A stretch of DNA of 64,000 bases from DASWJS01 sp036397035 (lineage in GTDB: Bacteria; Actinomycetota; AC-67): NCBI GenBank assembly GCA_036397035.1, contig DASWJS010000007.1:1-64000 (forward strand). The letters are read 5' to 3'. Within the stretch, counting starts at the first letter, position 1; each line of letters opens with the position of its first letter. Of this stretch, positions 1-7,833 are shown one piece after another. Under the pieces are notes generated by a model. That model did not search any database, was not told the origin of the DNA, and worked only from the letters and a program-made list of their open reading frames with translations. The position numbers and the translations under genes are program-made.

Positions 1-1
1 C

Positions 2-493
2 CGGCTCGCCGGCGCGCGCTCCCGACCCCTGCTGTTCCGCGCGTACGGTCCCGATCCCGACCTGCCTGCGGGGGATCCCTGTCGCCGCGTTTCCTGCGTC
101 GCGGTGACGTTCTACGACTACGACGCCGACCTGGTGCTCGAGGCCGTCGTGACCGCGCGCGGCAGGGTCGTCGAGGTCCGGACGAGCCGCGGCCAGCCGC
201 CGCTCGCAGGGCTCGAGCGTCGAGAAGCTCATCGCCTGGCCCACGCGTCGCTGCCGCGGGCGCTGCGGCGCGAGCCGCACGCGCATCCCGGACTTGCCAA
301 GCCGATGTGGCCCGAGGCGGGTCCGTGCGCCCGCCACCGCTGCGCGACCGTCGTGTTCCTGCTCGACGACCTGGCGACGACCGGCATCGGCCGCCAGGTG
401 AACGTGGTGGTCGACCTGTCACGCAGGCGGGTCGTCGAGTCCGTGCGGATTCGATGTGCGCCCGCGTGCGTGCGGGGATGGCGGTCCGCCTGA
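2..493 (+). CDS. Partial CDS, C-terminal part of a protein with a copper-amine-oxidase N2-like segment
   Basis: The frame is open from the first bases of the window to a TGA at 491-493, so the start lies outside. Codon third positions are strongly G/C, as in a real gene of this genome. The segment around residues 33-65 (a Y-D-Y-x-x-D motif, then a strand with V-V-x-V-x-T and a P-P-L turn) resembles the N2 domain of copper amine oxidases, a small alpha/beta domain that is not catalytic. No catalytic region is visible. It overlaps the next gene by 16 nt, so the two are probably co-transcribed. The family call is my own pattern match and is weak; a generic secreted or periplasmic protein is the alternative. 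Confidence 0.45.
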   Translation, partial: RLAGARSRPLLFRAYGPDPDLPAGDPCRRVSCVAVTFYDYDADLVLEAVVTARGRVVEVRTSRGQPPLAGLERREAHRLAHASLPRALRREPHAHPGLAKPMWPEAGPCARHRCATVVFLLDDLATTGIGRQVNVVVDLSRRRVVESVRIRCAPACVRGWRSA

Positions 494-1443
494 GGCTTCG
501 GGCGCTCGTCCTCGGCCTGGCGCTCGGTCTGAGCGCCGTCGCGTTCCCGCCCGCCGGACGCGAGGCCACGGCGGACGGCCGGCGCGTCCACGCCAACGGG
601 TGGCGGTTCACGGTGAAGAGCACGCCGACCGACGGACTCGCCGTGACGAGCGCTCGCTACAAGGGACACAAGGTCTTCCAACGGCTGAGCGTGCCGCAGA
701 TCCGGGTGTTCTACTCGGTGAACCCGACGATGAACGATCAGCTCGGCGGGCGGCGGGCGGCGAACGTGCCCATCCACGGTCCGATCAAGGTCGGCTTCGG
801 CAACTCGGTCATCGACGTGCGCGCGCGCTACAGCGAGGACTGGTGGCCGAGCGCCGCGTCGTATCGCTACGACGTCCGCTACCTGTTCTATGCCGACGGC
901 AGGTTCAGGGCGCGTGTCTATGCCTACGGGCCGGGCTTGGAGCCGAAGCACACGTACGCGGTCGACTTCCGCCTGGACTTGGACCTCAGGGATCGCGGTG
1001 ACGAGTTCTACCGGCGATTCCTGGACGGCGACTGGCGCGAGCCGCGGCGCGAATGCTCCTGTATCGACGAGGGCTCGCACGACGCCGGGGCGGAATGGCT
1101 CCTCTACGACGGCTCGAGCGCGCGCGGCTACCGCGTGCTCCCCAATCCGAGCGACGGGCACCCCTACCTGTACGGCTTGCGCTATCGCAACGGACAGGGC
1201 AACGACGACCTTCCTTGGATCCGGCACCCATGGGCCTTCAAGAACAACGAGCCGATCCGCGGGCGCAACGTCGTGCTGTGGTACCGGGCCTTCGCTCGCT
1301 ACGAGCGCCCGAACCGGTGCCCCGGCCGCTGCAAGCCGCCGATCGTGATCGGTCCCACGTTCAAGCCGACGATCGTGCAGCCTGAGCCGTCCCCCTCGCC
1401 CAGCGAGTCCGACTCGCCCTCGCCCACCCCGTCGGCAACCTAG
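478..1443 (+). CDS. Secreted protein, possibly related to the N-terminal domains of copper amine oxidases
   Basis: Starting at ATG 478 gives a good signal peptide: R-rich N-terminus, then a hydrophobic core rich in L/A, ending near an A-T-A site about residue 33. The mature part (about 270 residues) is rich in Tyr, Trp, Asp and Arg. It contains a W-W-P-S-A-A-S-Y-R-Y-D stretch followed by F-Y-A-D-G-R-F, reminiscent of beta-sandwich segments of copper amine oxidases. The C-terminus is a Pro/Ser/Asp repeat tail with no membrane anchor. Four cysteines suggest extracellular disulfides. An upstream in-frame ATG near 454 is possible but would lengthen the n-region. With the overlapping upstream gene it may form a two-subunit or split amine-oxidase-like unit. 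No catalytic Tyr-quinone motif was recognised, so no enzyme activity is claimed. Confidence 0.6.
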   Translation: MAVRLRLRALVLGLALGLSAVAFPPAGREATADGRRVHANGWRFTVKSTPTDGLAVTSARYKGHKVFQRLSVPQIRVFYSVNPTMNDQLGGRRAANVPIHGPIKVGFGNSVIDVRARYSEDWWPSAASYRYDVRYLFYADGRFRARVYAYGPGLEPKHTYAVDFRLDLDLRDRGDEFYRRFLDGDWREPRRECSCIDEGSHDAGAEWLLYDGSSARGYRVLPNPSDGHPYLYGLRYRNGQGNDDLPWIRHPWAFKNNEPIRGRNVVLWYRAFARYERPNRCPGRCKPPIVIGPTFKPTIVQPEPSPSPSESDSPSPTPSAT

Positions 1444-1472
1444 CCGCGTCCGATTTGCACACAATGGGGCTC

Positions 1473-1640
1473 TTGACAAGGGCATCAACCTGTGGTAGCT
1501 TGGTCCAGTACTCCCTAGAGGCAGAAGGGGCAACCCGGACGTCGCTGGGGGGTACATCTTTTCATTCCAAGAACGGCAACCGTGCCCTGCGAGCCTGAGC
1601 GCTCGCGCAGGTCAGAGACCATCTTCGGATGGTCTTTGCG
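1473..1640 (+). ncRNA. Candidate small RNA with its own promoter and terminator
   Basis: A near-consensus promoter is seen: TTGACA at 1473-1478, a 17-nt spacer, TAGCTT at 1496-1501. The expected transcript from about 1508 contains no credible ORF. Its first bases (GTACTCCC) can pair with GGGGGTAC near 1547-1555. A second stem lies at about 1588-1613 (CCTGC-GAGC against GCTC-GC-GCAGG). It ends in a perfect 7-bp stem with a TTCG tetraloop (GACCATC/GATGGTC, 1616-1633) followed by T residues, a plausible intrinsic terminator. Together this is the layout of a stand-alone RNA of about 125-130 nt rather than a leader. I do not recognise the class; 6C RNA and 6S RNA were considered without a match. 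Confidence 0.5.
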
Positions 1641-1810
1641 TTTGGGCTCGGACGATCCGGGACGCCGCGGCAGGCCGGCCGCGAAAAATTGCGTCCCGGA
1701 TGACTTTCAAAACTGTCTTAGGTAACCAGGACTCGGGTAAGATCGCCCTGACCAGCGGACCGGATTCCCGAAACCTTGCCTGGCGGCGGGTCGCTGGTAT
1801 GGTGCCGCGC

Positions 1811-2110
1811 GTGGGGATCCAAGGTCGCAGCAAGGTTCGTCGATGCTCGCGGAACGGTTGTCGTTGGCCCGCCTCCGCCTCGCTCACGTACGCATACGCG
1901 CAGAGCTTGGTCTGGATAGAGGACTTGACGCCGCAGCCGCATCCGGCGGTCTACGACTTGTGCGCCGCGCACGCCGAGCGCTTGGCCGTCCCGATCGGCT
2001 GGGGTAAGGAGGACTTGCGCGGGGCGCCGCCGGCGGTCACGCCGATCCGCCCCGTCGTCGAGCCGGTCACGCGCATCGACCGGGCCGCCGACGCCCAGAC
2101 CGGCGCCTAG
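1811..2110 (+). CDS. DUF3499 family actinobacterial protein
   Basis: The protein of about 99 residues has the family pattern R-R-C-S-R-x-x-C near the N-terminus, a T-Y-A-Y-A segment, and Y-D-L-C-x-x-H-A-x-R-L followed by P-x-G-W. It looks like a small zinc-binding fold, with the C-x4-C pair and C-x2-H as likely ligands. Function is unknown. Location upstream of phosphomannomutase is characteristic of Actinobacteria. I chose GTG 1811 because a TATGGT box at 1798-1803 lies 7 nt before it, with a possible TTGCCT at 1776-1781, which fits leaderless transcription. A longer reading from 1700 adds residues that do not look like the family. Confidence 0.75.
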   Translation: MGIQGRSKVRRCSRNGCRWPASASLTYAYAQSLVWIEDLTPQPHPAVYDLCAAHAERLAVPIGWGKEDLRGAPPAVTPIRPVVEPVTRIDRAADAQTGA

Positions 2111-2188
2111 AGCAACCCCTCCGTCCACTTGCACGAGCGCGATTCCCGAGCGACCATGTCTTAGGTACACGACGGACATAAGAGCGCC

Positions 2189-2485
2189 ATGGCGATCGAC
2201 CGAGACCTCATCAAGGCGGTGCGCCGCCTCGACGAATACGACCTCCGGCGCCTGATGATCTTCATCAGGGGCTTGCTGCTGAATGCCGACGGCACCGACC
2301 TGGAGCGACCCGACAAGGCGGTCGGCGAGGGAAAGGTGACCTACCGGCTCGAGCCGGTGCGCTGCGGCAAGGAGGGCTGCACTCGGTGCCCGCACGGTCC
2401 GTACTGGTACGCGTACTGGCGAGAGGATGGGCGCCTGCGCTCGCGCTACATCGGCAAGTCGCTTCCGCGCGATGCCCGGGCGTAG
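2189..2485 (+). CDS. Small DUF6788-like protein with a Cys cluster
   Basis: 98 residues. The N-terminal half is helical and charged; the C-terminal half carries the R-C-G-K-x-G-C-x-x-C segment followed by H-G-P-Y-W-Y-A-Y-W and R-S-R-Y-I-G-K. That pattern is found in short proteins of the DUF6788 type, where it follows or replaces recombinase-like genes and may bind DNA or RNA through the Cys cluster. It stands alone here, between the DUF3499 gene and a zinc-ribbon gene, with no recombinase nearby. The role is unknown; the family assignment is from memory of the motif. Confidence 0.6.
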   Translation: MAIDRDLIKAVRRLDEYDLRRLMIFIRGLLLNADGTDLERPDKAVGEGKVTYRLEPVRCGKEGCTRCPHGPYWYAYWREDGRLRSRYIGKSLPRDARA

Positions 2486-2524
2486 GTCCCGGCCGGGTGG
2501 GCCCGAAATGCCCCGGAAGGGTCA

Positions 2525-2554
2525 TTGCGAATAGCCCAGGTGAAAACGTAGGTT
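2525..2554 (+). promoter_or_regulatory. Putative promoter for the zinc-ribbon gene
   Basis: TTGCGA at 2525-2530, an 18-nt spacer and TAGGTT at 2549-2554. Transcription would start about 35 nt before the start codon at 2599, leaving room for the clear GGAGGAG ribosome-binding site at 2587-2593. Confidence 0.4.
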
Positions 2555-2598
2555 CGGGGCAAGCCAGGCACGCGCCGCCCGGCTCGAGGAGGAGAGAG

Positions 2599-2799
2599 AT
2601 GAACGCGCTCGAGTGCCCCAAGTGCGGGTCGGGAAACGCGATCAACATCAACCTCACGATGGAGAGCGGGGATCCGGTCTCGTTCTATTCCTGCCACAAC
2701 TGCGAACACCGGTGGTGGTTCAAAGACGGCTCGCCGATCGAGCTGTCCAGCGTCTTGGAGATGGCCAAGCGCGAGCCTCGCCGGCGCGCGACGACCTAG
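2599..2799 (+). CDS. Small zinc-ribbon protein
   Basis: 66 residues with two CxxC knuckles (C-P-K-C near residue 6 and C-H-N-C near residue 35) spaced as in rubredoxin-like or TFIIS-like zinc ribbons, and a W-W-F segment after the second knuckle. It has a strong ribosome-binding site (GAGGAGGAGAG) before the ATG. Such proteins usually bind nucleic acid or act as small adaptors; nothing here tells which. It is followed closely by a helical-repeat gene and manB. Confidence 0.7.
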   Translation: MNALECPKCGSGNAININLTMESGDPVSFYSCHNCEHRWWFKDGSPIELSSVLEMAKREPRRRATT

Positions 2800-2826
2800 T
2801 ACGCTCCCTAGTACGCTGCGGCCCCG

Positions 2827-3570
2827 TTGATCGACGGGGTCAGGGAAGCAGCCTGCGCGCTCGACTTCGGTCGGGCGCGTTCGCTTGCGGAGACGCCCGA
2901 GGAGCACGCCTGGTTGCAGGCCTACGTCGCCAACGTGTCCGGGGATCATGCCCGCGCGGTGATGCTCGGGTCCGGGATCGCGGAGTCCGGCGCCGGCCCC
3001 GCGCTTGCCGGGGCGGCGCTCGTCACGACCGGCTCGGCGCTCCGTCACATGGGAAGGCACCGTGAGGCGCGCATCCACGACGAACGTGCGCGCGACGTGG
3101 CCGGCTCGGACGCGGAGCGACTCGCGGCGCTGGTCGGCCTCGCCGCGGACGCGGTGGGTCTCGCCGAGCCGGGCGACGCGGCGGCGCTCGCCGCCGAAGC
3201 GGCCGGGCTGCTGCGCGCGCGGGACAAGCGCGGCGCGATCAGGCTCGCCTGGGTCGAAGCCGAGGTCGCGCTCATGGGCGACGACCACCGCGCCGCGGTG
3301 ACCGCCTCGCTCGGGGCGCTAGCCGTATCGGGATCGCTTCGCTGGAGGCGCCACGTGGCAAAGTCGATGCTCTTCCTGGGCGCGTCGTTCGACGCCGCCC
3401 GCTCGGACGAGGCCGACCGGTGGCTCGTCGGCGCACGCGACGAGGCGCTGAACGCGGGGGCGCTTCCCATCGCCGAGCACGCCCTCGCGCTGCTCAACAG
3501 GCGCGGCGTTCGCGTGCCCCCGGCCGGCGTTCCGATCCCGGCCGATACGATGGAACGCCGATGGACCTAG
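2827..3570 (+). CDS. Alanine-rich helical-repeat (TPR-like) protein of unknown function
   Basis: About 247 residues, nearly all helix-forming, with repeated A-x-x-L/A-x-x-A patterns compatible with tetratricopeptide-type repeats. No signal peptide or membrane segment. The start is a TTG at 2827 in the frame with strong coding bias; there is no obvious Shine-Dalgarno sequence, so a start slightly downstream cannot be excluded. It overlaps the start of manB by 10 nt. A protein at this position may be an assembly or regulatory partner in mannose metabolism, but that is inference from position only. Confidence 0.55.
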   Translation: MIDGVREAACALDFGRARSLAETPEEHAWLQAYVANVSGDHARAVMLGSGIAESGAGPALAGAALVTTGSALRHMGRHREARIHDERARDVAGSDAERLAALVGLAADAVGLAEPGDAAALAAEAAGLLRARDKRGAIRLAWVEAEVALMGDDHRAAVTASLGALAVSGSLRWRRHVAKSMLFLGASFDAARSDEADRWLVGARDEALNAGALPIAEHALALLNRRGVRVPPAGVPIPADTMERRWT

Positions 3571-4898
3571 ACGCGATCTTCAAGGCCTACGACATCCGCG
3601 GCCTGTACCCGGAGCAACTCGACGAGGAGCTTGCCCACCGGGCCGGGCGCGCGTTCGTCTCGCTGACGGGCGCGCGCCGCGTGCTGGTCGCGCGGGACAT
3701 GCGCGCGTCGGGCGAGCCGCTGAGCGCCGCCTTCATCTCGGGCGCCGCGACCCAGGGCGCGGACGTGGTGGACCTCGGAGTCGCATCTACCGACATGCTC
3801 TACTTCGCGTCCGGGTCGATGGACCTGCCCGGCGTGGTGCTCACGGCGTCCCACAACCCGTCCGGCTACAACGGGATCAAGCTCGTGCGCGCCGGCGCGG
3901 TCCCCGTCGGCAGCGACACGGGCATGGCCGAGATCAAGGACATGGTCGCCGCCGATCGCTACGCGCAGAACCGCAGGCTCGGCTCGATCGAAAAGCTCGA
4001 CGTGCTGGCGTCCTTCGTCGATCACATCGCCGGCCTGGTAGACCCGGCGAGCTTTCGGCCGCTGAAGGTCGTGGTCGACGCGGCCAACGGGATGGGCGGG
4101 CTGACGGTCCCGGCGGTGTTCGCCCGCTATCCGATCGAGGTCGTGCCGTTGTATTTCGAGCTGGACGGCACCTTCCCGAACCATCCCGCCGACCCGATCC
4201 AGCCGGAGAACCTGCGCGAGCTGTCGCGGAGGGTCGTCGCCGAACGAGCGGTGTGCGGCTTGGCCTTCGACGGCGACGCGGACCGCGTGTTCTTCGTCGA
4301 CGAGCGCGGCGAGCCGGTGCTCGCGTCCTTCGTCGGCGCGATGGTGGCGCGCGCGATTCTCGCGCGGAACCCGGGTGAGAAGGTCGTCTACTCGCTGACG
4401 TGCTCGCGCGCGGTGCCGGAGGTGATTCGCGAGGCCGGGAGCGAGGCCGTGCGCACGCGCGTCGGGCACTCGTTCATCAAGCACGTCATGGCGGAGACCG
4501 GCGCGATCTTCGGGGTCGAGCATTCCGGCCACTTCTACTTCCGAGACCACTGGCGCGCCGACTGCGGGATGCTCTGCGCGCTCTATGCCCTTCAGGTCGT
4601 CTCGGCGTCGGGCGGCACGCTCAGCGAAGCGCTCGAACCGTTCGCCGGCCGCTACTGGAACTCCGGCGAGATCAACTCCGAAGTCGAGGACAAGCAAGCG
4701 GCGATCGAGCGGCTCGCCGAGGCGTACGCGGACGGCGCGCAGGACCGCACCGACGGGCTCACCGTCGACTACGACGACTGGTGGTTCAACGTGCGCGCGT
4801 CCAACACCGAACCGCTGTTGCGCCTGAACGTCGAGGCGCGCAGGGAGTCCGACGGCGTCAAGCGCCGCGACGAGCTGCTCGGACTGATCAGAACCTGA
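3561..4898 (+). CDS. manB: Phosphomannomutase / phosphoglucomutase
   Basis: Interconverts mannose-6-phosphate and mannose-1-phosphate (and often the glucose forms), feeding GDP-mannose for mannosylated lipids and glycans; cytoplasmic. 445 residues, the usual alpha-D-phosphohexomutase size. All four active-site loops are visible: the phosphoserine loop T-A-S-H-N-P (Ser97), the metal loop F-D-G-D-A-D-R (236-242), the sugar loop G-V-E-H-S-G-H, and the phosphate loop R-A-S-N-T-E-P near the C-terminus. ATG 3561 is preceded by TACGAT at 3546-3551 (9-nt gap), so it probably also has its own leaderless transcript. It is followed by UPF0434 and the SIS-domain isomerase, the standard actinobacterial mannose-metabolism order. 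Confidence 0.95.
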   Translation: MDLDAIFKAYDIRGLYPEQLDEELAHRAGRAFVSLTGARRVLVARDMRASGEPLSAAFISGAATQGADVVDLGVASTDMLYFASGSMDLPGVVLTASHNPSGYNGIKLVRAGAVPVGSDTGMAEIKDMVAADRYAQNRRLGSIEKLDVLASFVDHIAGLVDPASFRPLKVVVDAANGMGGLTVPAVFARYPIEVVPLYFELDGTFPNHPADPIQPENLRELSRRVVAERAVCGLAFDGDADRVFFVDERGEPVLASFVGAMVARAILARNPGEKVVYSLTCSRAVPEVIREAGSEAVRTRVGHSFIKHVMAETGAIFGVEHSGHFYFRDHWRADCGMLCALYALQVVSASGGTLSEALEPFAGRYWNSGEINSEVEDKQAAIERLAEAYADGAQDRTDGLTVDYDDWWFNVRASNTEPLLRLNVEARRESDGVKRRDELLGLIRT

Positions 4899-4955
4899 CC
4901 GCGGATGACGCTCGGCGGGCCGGGCACTACGATACGGCGCACAGGAGGGACGACC

Positions 4956-5132
4956 ATGGCTGTGAGCAAAGACCTGATCGACATCCTCATCTGCCCGAAC
5001 TGCCACGGGAAGATCGAGTACGACGAGGAAGGCCAGAAGATCACCTGCGTCGGCGAGTGCAAGTACGTCTACCCGGTTCGGGACGACATCCCGATCATGC
5101 TCATCGACGAAGCGGAGAAGCCGGCCTCGTGA
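4956..5132 (+). CDS. UPF0434/Trm112-like zinc-binding protein
   Basis: 58 residues with the family pattern L-I-D-I-L-I-C-P-N-C near the N-terminus and a Y-P-V-R-D-D-I-P-I-M-L C-terminal signature. A C-x2-C pair plus a second Cys make up a partial zinc site. Trm112-like proteins stabilise or activate partner enzymes, classically methyltransferases; in this neighbourhood the likely partner is the following isomerase or ManB (inference). AGGAGGGA precedes the ATG at a good distance. Its stop overlaps the next start in a GTGA arrangement, implying translational coupling. Confidence 0.85.
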   Translation: MAVSKDLIDILICPNCHGKIEYDEEGQKITCVGECKYVYPVRDDIPIMLIDEAEKPAS

Positions 5133-6190
5133 CGATCGCGCTGGACGCGCCGGAAACGTACGGCGCCGTCGACGCGTCCGACGCCCTTGGCGTCGTCGAG
5201 GCGAGCGCCGACCAGTGGGCCGAGGCCGTCGCGCGGGCCCGGGCGATCGACCTGCCTTCGTTCGACGGCCTCACGAGCGTCGTCTTCTGCGGCATGGGCG
5301 GCTCGGGCATCGCCGGCGACGTTCTGGCCGCGGTCGGCGCCGAGCGCGGCCGGGTTCCCGTGACGGTGTCCAAGGGCTACGCGTTGCCGAGCTTCGCCGG
5401 CCCGGACACGCTGGTGATCGCAGCCTCGTATTCGGGCAACACGGAGGAGACCCTCGCGTGCGCCGACCAAGCGCTCGCGCGCGGCGCGCACGTCGTGGCG
5501 ATCACCGGAGGCGGACGGCTCGCCGAGGTCGCCGACGAGCACGGACTGTTGCGGATCGCGCCGCAGGCCGGCATCCAGCCGCGCGCGGCGCTCGCCTCGC
5601 TGACGGCGCCGACCCTCGTGCTGTGCGAGCGCCTCGGGCTCCTCGGAGACCTCGGCGAGGATCTGGCCGAGACCGACGAGGTGCTTCGTGCGCGCACGAA
5701 AGCGCTGGGCCGGGACGTGCCGAGCGCGCAGAACGCGGCCAAGCAGCTCGCGCGATCGCTCGACGGCCTGTTGCCGGTCGTGTGGGGGCAGGACGGACTG
5801 CTCGCCGCCGCCGCGATTCGCTGGCGCTGCCAGCTCAACGAGAACGCGAAGATCCCGGCGTTCTCCTCCGTGCTGCCGGAGCTGGACCACAACGAGCTGG
5901 TGGGCTACGACCCCGGCATCGAATCGCTGGGCCAGATCGCGCTCGTGGTGCTGCGCGTTCCGGGCGAGCATCGCCGCCTGGCGATTCGCATCGAGGCGAC
6001 CCTGGACGAGGTGAGCAGCGAGGTCCGGTCGGTGCACGAGGCGTGGGGAACGGGGGAGACCTCGCTGGCCAAGTTCATGAGCGTCGCGGTGACCGGCGAC
6101 TTCACGAGCATCTACCTGGCGTTGCTGCGCGGCGTCGATCCGACGCCGGTCCAGGTGATCGAGCGGCTGAAGAGGAAGCTGGCCGGATAG
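5129..6190 (+). CDS. SIS-domain sugar isomerase, bifunctional phosphoglucose/phosphomannose isomerase type
   Basis: 353 residues. G-M-G-G-S-G-I-A-G-D (about residues 54-63) and S-Y-S-G-N-T-E-E-T (about 97-105) are the two phosphosugar-binding loops of the SIS fold. A C-terminal region with P-E-L-D-H-N-E-L-V-G matches the bifunctional PGI/PMI family, with the conserved Glu and His of the active site. It would supply or drain mannose-6-phosphate and fructose-6-phosphate next to ManB. GTG start overlaps the stop of the UPF0434 gene. In mycobacteria the equivalent gene sits between manB and manA; no classical cupin-type manA is present here, which makes a real isomerase role for this protein more likely. 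Confidence 0.85.
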   Translation: MTIALDAPETYGAVDASDALGVVEASADQWAEAVARARAIDLPSFDGLTSVVFCGMGGSGIAGDVLAAVGAERGRVPVTVSKGYALPSFAGPDTLVIAASYSGNTEETLACADQALARGAHVVAITGGGRLAEVADEHGLLRIAPQAGIQPRAALASLTAPTLVLCERLGLLGDLGEDLAETDEVLRARTKALGRDVPSAQNAAKQLARSLDGLLPVVWGQDGLLAAAAIRWRCQLNENAKIPAFSSVLPELDHNELVGYDPGIESLGQIALVVLRVPGEHRRLAIRIEATLDEVSSEVRSVHEAWGTGETSLAKFMSVAVTGDFTSIYLALLRGVDPTPVQVIERLKRKLAG

Positions 6191-6198
6191 TCGCGCCG

Positions 6199-6675
6199 AT
6201 GGACGACGAGCCGCCCGAGGAACGTCTGCTCGTTCCGTTCGAGCCGCCGCTGCGCCCGAGTGGCAACGGTTCGCACGCGCGTGGCCGTGCGCACCCGTTG
6301 CGCGGAGTGGCGTTCGGCTTCCTGATCGGCGCGCTGCTCTCGACGTTCCTCGTCACGCCGACCGACTGGCTGCAGCTCGATCGCGGGCGGTGGATCACGC
6401 CGGCGGTCGCCGGCCTCGGCGCCGGTGCGATGGTCGGCGCGTTTCGCCGCGACCGGTTCCGGATCGCGCTGCTCGGCGGCGCGATCGCGTCGTGCCTTTC
6501 GTTGTGGGCCGTCTACGGCATGGTGCAGCTCGGCCTCGGTCCGCTGAACGTGCGCTCGCCCGCCGGGCGGATCGTTCGCGACCTCGGGCGGTTGCTGCTC
6601 TGGGGGGCGCCGGCGGGCCTCGCGGGCGCGCTCGCAGGCTGGCACGTTCGCCGCGCGCTCGTGCGCGATCGTTAG
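6199..6675 (+). CDS. Small integral membrane protein, unknown function
   Basis: 158 residues: a charged, proline-rich cytoplasmic N-terminus of about 35 residues, then about four hydrophobic segments (roughly 36-55, 70-88, 95-115, 133-150) broken by short Arg-rich loops. It starts 8 nt after the isomerase gene, so it is part of the same operon. No recognisable domain. Confidence 0.6.
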   Translation: MDDEPPEERLLVPFEPPLRPSGNGSHARGRAHPLRGVAFGFLIGALLSTFLVTPTDWLQLDRGRWITPAVAGLGAGAMVGAFRRDRFRIALLGGAIASCLSLWAVYGMVQLGLGPLNVRSPAGRIVRDLGRLLLWGAPAGLAGALAGWHVRRALVRDR

Positions 6676-6775
6676 CGCCCGGCTCCCAGGCCCCGCTCCG
6701 TGCCCGGCTGGGCCCGGCCGCCGTGCCGGGTCGCACGGCGACGTGCGCGCGAGCGGGGTGTGATAGATCAGCCTC

Positions 6776-7774
6776 ATGCGTGCGCTCGCGTGGGACGACG
6801 GCGACGTCGTGATCCTGGACCAGACGCTCCTGCCGCACCGCGAGGAGCACCGGGCGCTGCGCACGACCGAGGAGATCGTGGAGGCGATCCGCGCGATGCG
6901 CGTCCGGGGCGCGCCGGCGCTCGGGATCGTCGGGGCGATGGGGGTCGCGCAAGCGGCTCTGCGGGCGAGCGGCGACCCGCTCGGGGCGGGGGAGGCGGCG
7001 GGCGCGGCGCTGAAGGCGGCGCGGCCGACGGCGGTCAACCTGGGCTGGGCGATCGAGCGCGCGCTCGCCAGAGCGCGCGCGGTCCCGGCCGCGGAGGTGA
7101 TCCCGGCGCTCGTGGCCGAGGCGCTCGCGATCCAGGCGGAGGACGAGGCCGCGTGCGCCGCGATGGCCAAGCACGCGCTCGAGTTCTTCCCGCGCGAAGG
7201 CACCGTCCTGACGCACTGCAACACGGGCGCGCTCGTGACGGGAGGGATCGGGACCGCGCTCGGGGCGATCACGCACGCGGTCGAGCAGGGGTACGCGATC
7301 GAGGTGCTCGCCACCGAGACCCGGCCGCTGTTGCAGGGAGCGCGGTTGACGGCCTGGGAGCTGGGGCGTGCGGGCGTTCCGCACGCGATCGTCGTGGACG
7401 CGGCGGCGGCGGGGCTGATCGCGCGCGGGGGCGTGCGGCTCGTCATCGTCGGCGCCGATCGCGTCGCGGTGAACGGCGACGTGGCGAACAAGGTCGGCAC
7501 GTATGCGCTCGCCCTCGCGGCGGCCGACGCGGGCATCCCGTTCGTCGTCGTCGCCCCGCGCTCGACCGTCGATGCCGCGACGCCGGACGGAGGTTCGATC
7601 GAGATCGAGGAGCGCGCGGGTACCGAGGTCACGCATCTTGCGGGAACGGCGGTCGCGGCTCCGCGAAGCGTCGCGCGCAACCCCGCGTTCGACGTGACTC
7701 CGGCGCGGCTCGTGACCGCGATCGTCACCGAGGCGGGCGTGCACCGCCCGCCCTTCGAGACGCTGACGACGTAA
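6776..7774 (+). CDS. mtnA: S-methyl-5-thioribose-1-phosphate isomerase (MtnA, eIF2B-alpha-like)
   Basis: Converts 5-methylthioribose-1-phosphate to the ribulose form in methionine salvage; cytoplasmic. 332 residues, normal for short bacterial MtnA. Visible features: M-R-V-R-G-A-P-A-L-G at 41-50, T-H-C-N-T-G with catalytic Cys148, E-T-R-P-L-L-Q-G-A-R at 181-190, and V-G-A-D-R-V with catalytic Asp228 followed by N-K-V-G-T-Y. No other methionine-salvage gene is adjacent, so it may serve with unlinked MtnB/C/D, or act on other pentose phosphates as some homologues do (family knowledge). Confidence 0.92.
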   Translation: MRALAWDDGDVVILDQTLLPHREEHRALRTTEEIVEAIRAMRVRGAPALGIVGAMGVAQAALRASGDPLGAGEAAGAALKAARPTAVNLGWAIERALARARAVPAAEVIPALVAEALAIQAEDEAACAAMAKHALEFFPREGTVLTHCNTGALVTGGIGTALGAITHAVEQGYAIEVLATETRPLLQGARLTAWELGRAGVPHAIVVDAAAAGLIARGGVRLVIVGADRVAVNGDVANKVGTYALALAAADAGIPFVVVAPRSTVDAATPDGGSIEIEERAGTEVTHLAGTAVAAPRSVARNPAFDVTPARLVTAIVTEAGVHRPPFETLTT

Positions 7775-7833
7775 TCGGGGCGAGCCGGTCGCCGGCGGGA
7801 GACGCGCCCCGCGCCGGACGGTACGGTTCCGCG

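Noticed and set aside
1508..1640. 6C, 6S or SRP RNA identity for the small RNA unit
   Set aside because: Characteristic C-rich loops, the open bubble of 6S, and the SRP GGAA/AGCA loop motifs were not found.
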